Shown one piece after another: positions 13,301 through 23,335 of a stretch of 64,000 nt of DNA. The translations under genes were made by a program, and so were the position numbers. The stretch's first letter is position 1, and the number at the start of each line of letters is the position of its first letter. The notes below the pieces were generated by a model, which had not been told where the DNA came from, did not search any database, and was given only the letters and a program-made list of their open reading frames with translations. Source of the DNA: Narthecium ossifragum (Eukaryota > Streptophyta > Magnoliopsida > Dioscoreales > Nartheciaceae); the NCBI GenBank assembly GCA_963920575.1, contig OY986966.1:1322130-1386129 (forward strand), read 5' to 3'.

Positions 13301-16156
13301 CTGTATGAATAGCTTAAAGATGTAGAGTCAAAAGCTGAGAGGTTAAAGAGAAAGGCTGCTTCTGAGATTGCGAAGCGCAAGAAACTTGAAGCAGAAATTA
13401 CCAAAGCTTGCGAGCAGGTTGGCATGCATATGGCTATATTTCCATTTCCATTATATGCAACTACTACTAAATGCAATAGAAAGTATGATGTCACTTGTCC
13501 GTAATGGGAAAAGTCATGCTGATTCCTTTTTACGAGAGTGCTAGAACCATCAACTCCTAGAATTTAACTTATTTTTCTATCTCTAACTTCTTTCCGTCTG
13601 CTTCCATTGTTCCATCGTTTGTAGTCTTTGGTTTAATTTTGGAACAAAGTATTTTTCTATCGAAGTTGAAATATAGGCATCAGAGTTGTAGTTAAGTCCG
13701 AATGGTACACTGCTTTGAATTTATGCTTCACTGTCGTACACTGTGTGCAATCTTCATGCTGGTATGGCTTGGGTTCTAAACCCCAAGCCCCCAAATTTAT
13801 TAGAAATGTAGGGCATTTGCCCTCCTAAGTAAGGGTAAAAGGTTTAACTAATGAAAAAAACAAAAAAAAAATCTTTATGCTGTTATGTTTCTCAAATCAG
13901 TTTCTAATAACAACACTTGCATCATGAAATACTTAAATCAGATGTCATCTTTACTTCTTGTTTTGACTAGATCAAAGCTTCTGAGGCTGCTCGCCTGAAG
14001 GAAGCCAGATTAAGAGAAGAACTTCAAGATCAAATAGCAAGTGTTAAGGCGCAGCAAGCCGAGCTTCTTGATCAAAGGAATAAAGCCATCAGAGAGAAAG
14101 AAAGTGCCGTGAGAGATAGAGCTGTTCTTGATGGCCATGCACAAGAAATTGCCCGTTGCAGGGAGGAAGCAGGTAGGGAACTGGAGCTCATCCAGTCATC
14201 TATAACATCTATAAGGCTCGAAAGAATGAATGCCAGGAGGAGGGGAGCAGAAGCTGCTAGTCAGTTTGATGGATGTGCATGGAGCAGTCATCTTCTGCCT
14301 CCAATCTACAACAATTTTCTGGGATTTGGCGAGGACTCACCTAATTTCACGAAGTTTTCTCTGTCCGATCTGCAAGCTGCTACCTGTGACTTTTCAGAAA
14401 GCTTCAAACTAGGTCATGGAGGTAGTGGAAGCGTATACAAGGGAGAGTTGTTAAACAGAACTGTGACAATCAGACAGTTGCATCCCCATAATGTTCAAGG
14501 ACAATCAGAGTTTCAGCAAGAGGTGACCATCTATCTTTCTGCTCCTCATCATATGATGATAAACATACTGGTTTCTATACGTGAAAAATACTTAATGTCC
14601 TTGGATCTGGTGTTTTCTTCTGTGACTTCTGGTATTGAGATTGTGGCAGACCCTATGAATTATATTTAGATGGTTCCATAGCCTGATCTCCTAGCTGATA
14701 TATAGAAGAACAAACATGTCATATGTTTATTTTTTCATTGAGTGGTTCCACAGGTCCGATAGGTCAAACTACCTGAATATATGACTCCATTTTATGAAGC
14801 AATTGTAGCTCTCTGATATTTGAAAGATCTTCCAAATTTATCGATGGATCTTGTGTATTTGAGGCGTCAACTACTCTGCAGACTATCCTTTAAGATGCTA
14901 GTGCTTTAAGCAGTATTCATCTTTATATTCGATCTGCATCATATTGTACAATGGCAGTACTTTTACTGTTTCTTGAAGCTTGTCTTTTACTTGTTCTACT
15001 TCTAAGCTAAGTTATTTTTTTAATTTATTTTCTCTCTCAGGTCTATGTCCTTAGCCAGCTGAGACATCCTCATCTGGTGAGTCTTATTGGCGTTTGCGCA
15101 GAAGTACTATCTCTTGTATACGAGTACCTACCCAATGGATCCCTCCATGATCATCTCTTTCGCAGAAATGCCAATCCTCCATTGAACTGGAATGTCCGAA
15201 CCCGTATCGCTGCAGAAATATCAAGTGCCCTCCTCTTCTTACACTCCTCTAAGCCAGAAAAGATCATTCATGGTGACCTCAAGCCTGAGAACATCTTTCT
15301 CGATTCTGATTTCAACTGCAAGATTGGTGATTTTGGTATCTGCCGCCTTGTGCCGGAGGACACAGAAAACTATCCCTTAATCCGTCGCAACACAGGGCCT
15401 CAGGGTGCATTTCCTTATGCTGATCCTGAGTATCTAAGAATTGGTGATACTGAATATCTGAAAACAGGAGAGTTGACACCGAAGTCTGACATTTATGCCT
15501 TTGGCATCATCATCTTGCAACTACTCACAGGAAGACCTCCGCTTGGATTGGCAAATGATGTTCGCCGTGCTATGTCTACCGGGAAATTATCGTCAGTGTT
15601 GGATCAAACTGCTGGTGACTGGCCTTCCTCGGTAGCTACTAGGCTTGCTGAGTTTGGCTTACAATGTACCGAGATGAACGGTAGGGATCGTCCAGAGCTG
15701 ACTCCCGTGCTTGTTAAGGAGTTGGAAGAGCTGCATAGAATGGAGGAACGACTTGTGCCAATCGTCTTCCGGTGCCCAATTTTACAGGTCAGCAGCAAAA
15801 AAGAAAAAAAAAACTTAATTCGGTGATGTGATCTCAATATAGTTGGCCATATATTTATTTAGCTTGGTCATCACCTCCATAGCATGCGCAGTTGTTTTAC
15901 CAGATGATCTAGTTACTTTGAAACATGTTATGATTTAGGGTAACAAGAAAACTCTATTGTTTGCATGCTGCAGGAGATCATGCATGATCCGCAGGTGGCT
16001 GCAGATGGGTTCACGTACGAAAGCAGTGCCTTGCTAGGGTGGGTGCAGAATGGCCGGGAAACTTCTCCGATGACCAACTTAGAGTTGGATCACTTGAATC
16101 TGACTCCTAACCATGCCCTTCGCTTCGCCATCCAGGACTGGCTTTGTCAATCCTGA
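10319..16156 (+). CDS. U-box domain receptor-like cytoplasmic kinase (PUB33-like), with in-frame TAG
   Basis: Exons: 10319-10580, 11286-11404, 11875-11984, 12807-13200, 13280-13417, 13971-14522, 15041-15787, 15974-16156 (834 codons). The order is an N-terminal USP-like domain (VHVAVGKSQEKTLALLKWTF...), a linker (NAPLFCEVCFVNKGRHVWTREASEG), a coiled coil, a protein kinase domain (GHGGSGSVYKG, HGDLKPENIFL, GDFGICR) and a C-terminal U-box (CPILQEIMHDPQVAADGFTYE...). This is the architecture of plant U-box kinases that act as E3 ubiquitin ligases. Two oddities: exon 5 contains TAG at 13310-13312 if it starts at 13280, but the same TAG could serve as a splice acceptor with the exon starting at 13313, which keeps the frame; and the VAIK lysine is Arg (AGA, 14472-14474). 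It is either functional with an altered splice or a recent pseudogene. Confidence 0.85.
13749..13887 (+). mobile_element. SINE-like retroposon in U-box kinase intron 5
   Basis: An 18-base sequence at 13749-13766 recurs at 13870-13887 with two differences. Between the copies lie about 103 bp ending in an A-run interrupted by one C. Direct repeats plus a 3' A-tail indicate LINE-machinery insertion of a short retroposon. The body contains GGCTTGGGTTCTAAACCCCA and shows no coding frame. Confidence 0.7.
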
Positions 16157-17143
16157 ATACGATCACAGAAATTTTCTTAGAAATATGATGTGCTTCATGC
16201 GTCCTCATGTATATATCTGTACAAATAAATGTATCCCCTGTAAGTGGGGGGTGTTAAAAGGTCATAAACATATATAGAAAATGTAAGGATCTTTGATTTT
16301 ATAGATTTTTAGTCTTTACATCAGATCTAGTAATGTTATTTACTGGTACACCACCCTAAGATATTTTAATGTGTTAACACCATTTCAAAACAGTTATGGG
16401 AGGTTATGTATATTTCATGTCAATTTTACCCCTGTTTAGTATAAGGTTGATATATGAGGCGTTATATCCCTATCATCTATTTGAGGCAGTTACGGGTTAG
16501 TTTTGATGCTCGTTTTGGCGAGATCCATTCAAATCCAAACCGGCGATTTGATCGCGGCATGATCTAGAGATGGAGAGAGAGGGGCGTATCGTATGAGCGC
16601 CGCCTCGCCCCTCCGTATGCCAGCCTCCGTCGTTGGAGGGCGGCTGTTGTCTAAGGCGGACCCGGTGGAGGTCGGCCTCAGGCCGTCGGAGGACAGCATC
16701 TAGCCGGCGCAGACAGAGGAGCCCTACGCTCGGCACTCGGCTTCGTGATAGAAAAAAAAGAAGGGAGAAGAATGGAAGTAGGCGGCGCCAGCGGTGTGCG
16801 AGGGTGAGTGCTTGTGTGACGGCGAGGCGGATAGCAGAGGAAGCTCGGAAGAACAGAGGAAAGCGACGCCGACGGAGAAAGGGGTTTGGGCGTCCGCGGC
16901 GAGGAAGGAGAGGAAGAAGAAAGAGATGGCTGCGAGCGAGGTGACGGCCAAAGGCAAGGGTTGAGTAACGTCGGCATAAGGACGGACGACGCCGGTGAGG
17001 GAGGAGATCGTGGCGGTAGGAGAGAAGATGCTGGAGACGAAGAGGAAAGAGGCGGATCGAAGGAGGAGCGAAGGAGGCTTCACTCCCGCTAGTGAGATGA
17101 GAGAGAATGGGAAGGGAAAAATAGGAAAATAGGTAGAAAATCA
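16157..17143. other. Spacer between U-box kinase and ALG10
   Basis: The 3' untranslated region of the kinase gene is followed by AT-rich spacer. From about 16500 the sequence becomes GC- and purine-rich (GGAGG, GGCGG, GAAGAG words) up to the gap. Open frames here are low-complexity Arg/Ser/Pro translations, one of them running through the Ns, and none shows a domain. It may hold the ALG10 promoter or a captured repeat. Confidence 0.4.
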
Positions 17144-17343
17144 NNNNNNNNNNNNNNNNNNNNNNNNNNNNNNNNNNNNNNNNNNNNNNNNNNNNNNNNN
17201 NNNNNNNNNNNNNNNNNNNNNNNNNNNNNNNNNNNNNNNNNNNNNNNNNNNNNNNNNNNNNNNNNNNNNNNNNNNNNNNNNNNNNNNNNNNNNNNNNNNN
17301 NNNNNNNNNNNNNNNNNNNNNNNNNNNNNNNNNNNNNNNNNNN
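17144..17343. other. Assembly gap (200 Ns)
   Basis: Exactly 200 N characters, probably a placeholder of fixed size. The gap lies 63 bp upstream of the ALG10 start codon, next to a (GA)n run, so part of that gene's 5' untranslated region and promoter is missing. Confidence 1.
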
Positions 17344-17369
17344 TAAGCTCCGGCGAAAGGGAGAAGGGG

Positions 17370-17373
<4 letters not shown>

Positions 17374-17406
<33 letters not shown>
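17374..17406 (+). repeat. (GA)n microsatellite in ALG10 5' leader
   Basis: A 33-base GA run ends directly at the ALG10 ATG (17407). Confidence 0.95.
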
Positions 17407-17410
<4 letters not shown>

Positions 17411-20400
17411 GGAGAGTGGCCGTGGCGGCGGCGGTGGCTATGTGGGTGATTCCTGTCTCGTTCCTCGTCAATACGATTGTGCCGGAACCCTACATGGTAA
17501 TGTCTCTTCTTCTTGGTTTTGGGCGATCTCTCCATTGTATTTGTGGTTAAGGTCTTTGGTTTTATTCTGGCTGGTTGCTAGGACGAGATTTTCCACGTTC
17601 CTCAGGCGCAGCGGTACTGCCGAGGCGATTTCAAGACTTGGGATCCTATGATCACCACTCCCCCTGGCTTGTGAGCTCTCTTCTTTATCTGTTATCTGTT
17701 TTGGTTGCGAGTGGATTCAAGAATCTACTCCGTTTTTTCCCCACTCAAAAAGGAGTAGATTCTTGAAGCAAATGGTGCATGGAAACTAAGTTGTTTCTTG
17801 GGTTTGGAAGTACAGTTTTCATACTAAGCAATAGGTAAAATGATAAAAAAAAATTCGGTTTTGTATTCAGATATGTCTCTTGGTAGGCTGTCTTGTGTGT
17901 ATGCGATTGTAGATTCTTGTGTAAGCTTTATTGATCTTCGTATACATGCTGCTTAAGTTACACAATTTGAATGCAATCTCTTTGAATGCCAAGTGGGGTT
18001 TCTTTCTCTTCTCGTGTCTATTGTTATTTCACGTTTCTGTTTGTGTTCATAGATTTTGAGAATCATATAGCGACAAGCATAGCATGTAAGTGTGTCCTTG
18101 ACTGTACAGTTTATTGTGGTCATGTTCAATGATTGTTGAGTTTTTTTTAATTTTTAATGAGAAAACCCAAAGTGACATCTTAAATAGCAGTGAGATACTA
18201 AATCTGACTTCTTTGAATTGTTGCAGGTACTATGTCTCACTTGCACATGTTACTTCTTTGTTTCCAGGCATGTGGTTTGCTAAGGCAGCCGACTCATTAT
18301 CTGATCTTTGTTCGACTGCTGTTCTTCGGTCTGCTAATGGTGTCATGGCAATCATATGCAGTGTTCTTATTTATGATCTGCTTATATGCTTGAGACCTAC
18401 CCTTGGTGAAAGAAAGGCGACAATTTATGCAATTTTGATGACATTTTACCCCATCCATTGGTTCTTCACATTTTTATATTACACTGATGTGGCTTCGCTG
18501 ACTGTAATTCTGGCTATGTACTTGGCTAGTCTCAAGAAGCGTTATTGGGTTAGTGCAGTGGTATGTTGTCAGTTGACTTTTCTTGGATTATTGTTTATTA
18601 ATTATCAATATCGTAATATATTGGATAGTTCTTCTTTCTTGACTAGATTTCTGTTTCACTGCTGCAGCAGCATTCAATTGTATGTGTTGTTTGTCACCGT
18701 TTTATAACCAACCATTGATCAAAATCTATCCTACTTGTGTCCTGTTTACAAATCATGCATTCTAGATAGGTCTAAACTTTCAATTGGAAGAGATAAGGTA
18801 GATGAAATAAATGAATTTTGGGTAACAAGTAGAAAATATGCTTGCTCTCTGGCTCAACATCAACTTATGAGAAAGAATTCAGAATACCCTGGTAGCTGTT
18901 AGTTCGATGTTCATCATGGGCAAGTTAAGACTATGCTCATACTAGATGTATTGCATAAACCACAGCTTGTTACTTTGTCTCTTCAGCATACATTTCAAAC
19001 ATGCTTGTGGAGCTTTTCTTTTGATCTGGATGATTCTTGTGTTGCTTATGATAAAAATTTATAAAAAGCACAACTGTCTTATTTTATTTTATGTGCTGTT
19101 TATTCATTTTCAGATTTGTGCAGCTTGGTGTCTTCGCAACATTGCTTCGGCAGACAAACGTAGTTTGGATGATGTTTGTTGCTGCTAATGGGGCTATTAG
19201 CTATGTGGAAGACCATAATGCAAACTGTGTTGACAAGCTGAAAAATAAAGTCAAGGAAAAAAATCAATTAGCTGACAAAAAGAGTGTCTCACGTGTTCCA
19301 ACTTTGAGGAGACGAAGACTTGCAGGCTCTAAATATAACCCTAATGCATCAAATTCTGAAGCTAGTGGAAATTCTTTGTGCCTTCCTCCAGGTTTACTAC
19401 CTCGTATAAACTCAAAGAAATTTCTCTGTTTTGATTCCATGGAAAATTTATCGATTTTCCAGAGTTCCTAGGGTTTTGGTTTGATGCCGAGAGCTAACTG
19501 AGAGTCTCAAGTATCAAATGTTGATTACTTGATTATGTCATCTAGAACCATAATGTTTGAAGGAATGCTATATTCTAAGAAGCAAGCAGCAAGTCTACTT
19601 GGATGTGAATGTCCACTTGTTGCAAACAAATCTCTTTTAACGTGTATAAGGCTCAGCGTAAGCTGAATGACTAGGGATCAGACCTGGAAGCCTGGAGTCT
19701 GAAAGCACCCTTGAGTAAGCAGTAATATCTAATTCAAGGACCTCTGGCCTAACTCTCAAAGAACTTTGCTCCAAATTTTGCACTAGCTGAATATGTATGG
19801 TGTATTATTGTTGTTTGACATGTTTTTCTGCAATGGGTTATATTAAGTGTCTCTGTGGAAGCTTTTAAGCAACATTTTTTCTTCTCCATTTAACAGCTTC
19901 ACATGTGGCAGGTTTTTTCGAAGAGGTTTTGGACATTGCTTTGAAGTTATGGTGCTTGAAGTGGAAAGTCTTGATCACCTTTGCTCCGTTTGTTCTGGCA
20001 CTGATGGCATTCGTAATTTTTGTCATTTGGAATGGAAGCATAGTTCTTGGTATAAACACATCTCCCTTCTCCTGTTTCTGTTTAAATTGCTGAAGCCTAA
20101 ATATAACTGTGAAGGTTTAGAATACTTCTCAATGCTGCAGGTGCAAAAGAAGCTCATGTGGTTTCTCCACACTTCGCTCAGATGTTGTATTTTGGTTTGG
20201 CTTCTGCTGCAGCCCTTGGTCCTGTGCATTTCAACTTAAACCAAGTCCAGAATATATTAGGATTGCTTATGAAGAACAAGATTCTTTTTTTTCAGGCACT
20301 TGTGTCCCTTACTTTTGGATTCCTCGTGGTGCACTGTTTTAGGTGAGATATCTCCAGGCATTCTCAAAAATTACCTTTTGGACTTCATCTGCGTGAATAT

Positions 20401-21403
20401 TTGTTGCTGAAAAGAGTACCTTTATCTCTCATCACTTATGTTTTACTAGATTACTTTGTTAGTGGTTGCGGTAAACCATTTTTTGTCAAAATATTGAACA
20501 ATTTAAGAATGCTAATTGCAAAATTTGGTGATTTAGGAAACAGGAAGAATAATAGCTAATATTTGGTAACTTTTTTTTTTCTCTACAAGCAATGGCATGC
20601 TAGCCATTCATTATAGTCATGCTTCTCATGGAAAGATCATTTGCATAAACATGTTATACCGTGCTGCTTAGGGGGTGTAATTCAAGGTATCTTCCTACTT
20701 GGTATGAGGTCTCATCGATGTAGGGTGTACTAAATCTTCTACCAGCGAATTGGTAGAGATTCATGTCATAGTAAATTAAGTGGTGCCAATCAGTTCTTCC
20801 TGTTATTAAATCATTAACTTCAATTTACATTTACTAAGTATCTCCATTAGATGATTATGAGAAAGGTTAATGCAGTTTGTCTACGATATCTTTTTCAGCA
20901 ACTTTTATTTCTTCATGCAGCATAGCTCATCCTTATCTTCTAGCTGACAACCGCCATTATCCCTTCTATATCTGGCGGAAGATCATCCAAGCTCACTGGA
21001 TGATGAAGTATCTTCTGGTCCCACTTTATCTTTACTCATGGTTCTCCATCAGCGACATATTAGGTCTGCTTCCTACATCGTTCCATTTCATTACATGTTG
21101 TTGCATCTATTGGTTGCATTAACATGTTTCCTTCATATTGCAGGGAAAACAGAGAGAAGAATTTGGGTGTTATCATTCTGCTCAGCCACTGCTCTAGTTC
21201 TCATCCCTGCTCCACTTATTGAGTTCAGATACTTTACCATACCTTTCTACTTCCTGATTCTTCATTCTCATATCAGCGACTATACTAGTTGGCTGATCAT
21301 GGGAGCTCTGTATATACTCGTGGATGTCTTCACAATGGTAGTCTTCTTGTATCGGCCATTCCATTGGGATCATGAGCCAGGAACCCAGAGGTTTATATGG
21401 TGA
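17407..21403 (+). CDS. ALG10: Dol-P-Glc:Glc2Man9GlcNAc2-PP-Dol alpha-1,2-glucosyltransferase
   Basis: Eight exons (17407-17496, 17582-17670, 18227-18560, 19124-19391, 19897-20049, 20141-20342, 20921-21063, 21144-21403) join to 512 residues, close to the usual family length. The protein is a multi-pass ER membrane enzyme of the DIE2/ALG10 family. It adds the third, terminal glucose to the lipid-linked oligosaccharide used for N-glycosylation. Visible family features are an N-terminal hydrophobic segment, the luminal motif [13 protein letters not shown] after it, [13 protein letters not shown], the LLRQTNVVW block in exon 4, a charged loop ([11 protein letters not shown]...), [16 protein letters not shown] and the C-terminal [14 protein letters not shown]. 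Exon 4 was started at 19124 rather than at the nearer TTTCAG because only that acceptor preserves the frame. The gene looks intact. Confidence 0.94.
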
Positions 21404-22204
21404 TCAACAAGATGTACAAAGTTTGCCATCCGGCTTTACTACAAGTTTCTTGAAGTGAGGTTTCACATGCTCCTTGCCTTGCATTATACAAGCACATTTG
21501 GCAGCATTAGTGTTTCTCCTGACGAAACCTGGAAGCTTGCAGGAATCACGTTAGAGAATGCAACGAACTGACGATCCAACTGCGCTAACTTTGCCGAAAA
21601 AAACACTTGATGCAAGAGAGCAGGAAGAATACCCCCCTGGTAACAGCTTCTGTATATGTAAGCACATTTTTATTCATGATTTAGTCTAATGTATTCTCGC
21701 ATTAAACTCCTGGTTCTATTACTATAGGGTTGCATGTACCCTTCTTTCTTGTCATATATGGCCCATATGGGTGTTCGTAGTTATGACTAGAAAACATTAT
21801 TTTCGTCGCAAAATGACTATTTTATATACAGAAAAAGTTTTAAATTTCTAAAAATGGAAATAAAGTGAATTTAATATGTGAATTTGGAAGAATCAATTTT
21901 TAAATACAGGATATATTTTGGTTAATATTTACATTCAAATGACCATACAAATTAAGAACAAACTGGTCAAAGAGAAATATACACACGAAAAAAAGAAAAT
22001 TTTGGAGTGAAGAGATGCATTTTATACTTTTATGATTGTGCTTGCACAATTTTATTTTATTTTCCTTAGAGCATATGCACTAAAAACCGGGTCAAAATCC
22101 ATCTAGAATACAACTCGAACGTGATGATAACCTTCATAAGATTTTAGAAGATTCATATGATTTTGTTGAATTTCCAAGTAACTTTTTAGAGATGGGCTAA
22201 AGGC
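21404..22204. other. 3' region of ALG10 and spacer
   Basis: ALG10 3' untranslated sequence to about 21720, then AT-rich spacer. I see no gene. Confidence 0.5.
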
Positions 22205-22421
22205 TTGAAGCTGGCGGTAGGCCCGAAGTCTTGGTCAGGTTGTTTACCGATCAAGATCCAGGAACAACTGCCGTCACCCGAGCGGGCCCCACAGCTTCTA
22301 TCTACTATAACACCGCGAGAAGAAAGCATGCCGCCGATCCGATGGCAGCCGTCGCCGCTGCCGGAGGTGGTGGAGCCACGACATCCGGTTTCCAGCAATT
22401 GGTGCCTTGTGCTTCAATTTT
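22205..22421 (+). pseudogene. Truncated copy of the pectin acetylesterase 5' end
   Basis: This stretch aligns with 23220-23425, the 5' leader and first codons of the PAE gene 1 kb downstream. Shared words include GGCGGTAGGC, GGTTGTTTA, GCGGGCCCCACAGCTT, CTATAACAC and GCCGCCGATCCGATGGC. The start codon (22342) is preserved, but the frame diverges soon after and similarity stops near 22421, so only about 25 codons' worth survives. It carries about 20 bp after GATCCA that the intact gene lacks, or that the intact gene lost. Confidence 0.8.
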
Positions 22422-23335
22422 TAGAGACAATATGGCATGGACTATTTGATGTTTGGATGGAAGAAAAGAAAGGAGAAAATTTTCAAATTTTTAAAAATTT
22501 GTTGCGTATCGTATAGGGATATATTTTTTATCAACCTTATTATAAGAGGCAGGCAGCGGAGAGACGACGGTGATGGATAGGCTTTTGATCCAAGATCCAA
22601 TGGCTGAGAAACGAATCACTTGTGCGTAACTTTTCATAATTGAAAAAAACGTGAACATAATTATGGTTTCCCATTAATCGCCGGCTGTCAAGAGCTTCCA
22701 CTGGAAGGGAGCTTTCTCGCGCCTGTTCCATCCTCGGCTCGCTCTGGGCGATGGTGCAACGGAGCGGCAAGCTACCAACGCAACCCCAGTGATTCCGACT
22801 CGCACTGGGCGATGGTGCAACCGAGCGGCGACTACCAACACAAAGCCAGTGAATCCGAGAGAGTGCTGAGGATCCCACTGCCAATGCCCGGTGATCACCG
22901 ACGTGCAACCACCAACCATTGGCGGAGGGATTGACGGGCAGAACCTGCGGTGCCTTGCACGAATCATATGTGAAACATCCCATGTAATCTAAAAGGATAA
23001 ATATTTGTGTGCATGGACATATAGCATGTGTAATTGATAGCTAAGAATTCGATTATTTCATCCATCCCATCGGTTCATTGGTAGATCAATGTATCCTTAG
23101 CCAACTACCAATTGCTTGATCCGGTCACATTTCCATGTAAACAAATCAAAACTTCAGATTATTTTTTAGCTCGTGTCATATAAAGACTGCACTAATTTTG
23201 CTTTTGGGACTTTATATTTGAGGTTGGCGGTAGGCTCGAGTCTTGGTTAGTTAGGTTGTTTAGCGACCAAGATCCAAGCGGGCCCCACAGCTTACACTAT
23301 AACACTGCGAGAAGAAAGCAAATGCCGCCGATCCG
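22422..23335. other. Spacer with a 61-bp tandem duplication, and PAE1 leader
   Basis: Two adjacent GC-rich units at 22740-22799 and 22800-22859 share TGGGCGATGGTGCAAC, GAGCGGC, CTACCAAC and CCAGTGA-TCCGA. The long minus-strand frame over them has no recognisable domain. The end of the stretch is the 5' leader of PAE1, with an out-of-frame ATG at 23322. Confidence 0.55.

Noticed and set aside
16497..17471. Long minus-strand open frame across the N gap upstream of ALG10
   Set aside because: About a fifth of it is Ns and the remainder is low-complexity Ser/Leu/Arg translation of a purine-rich strand. It also overlaps ALG10 exon 1.
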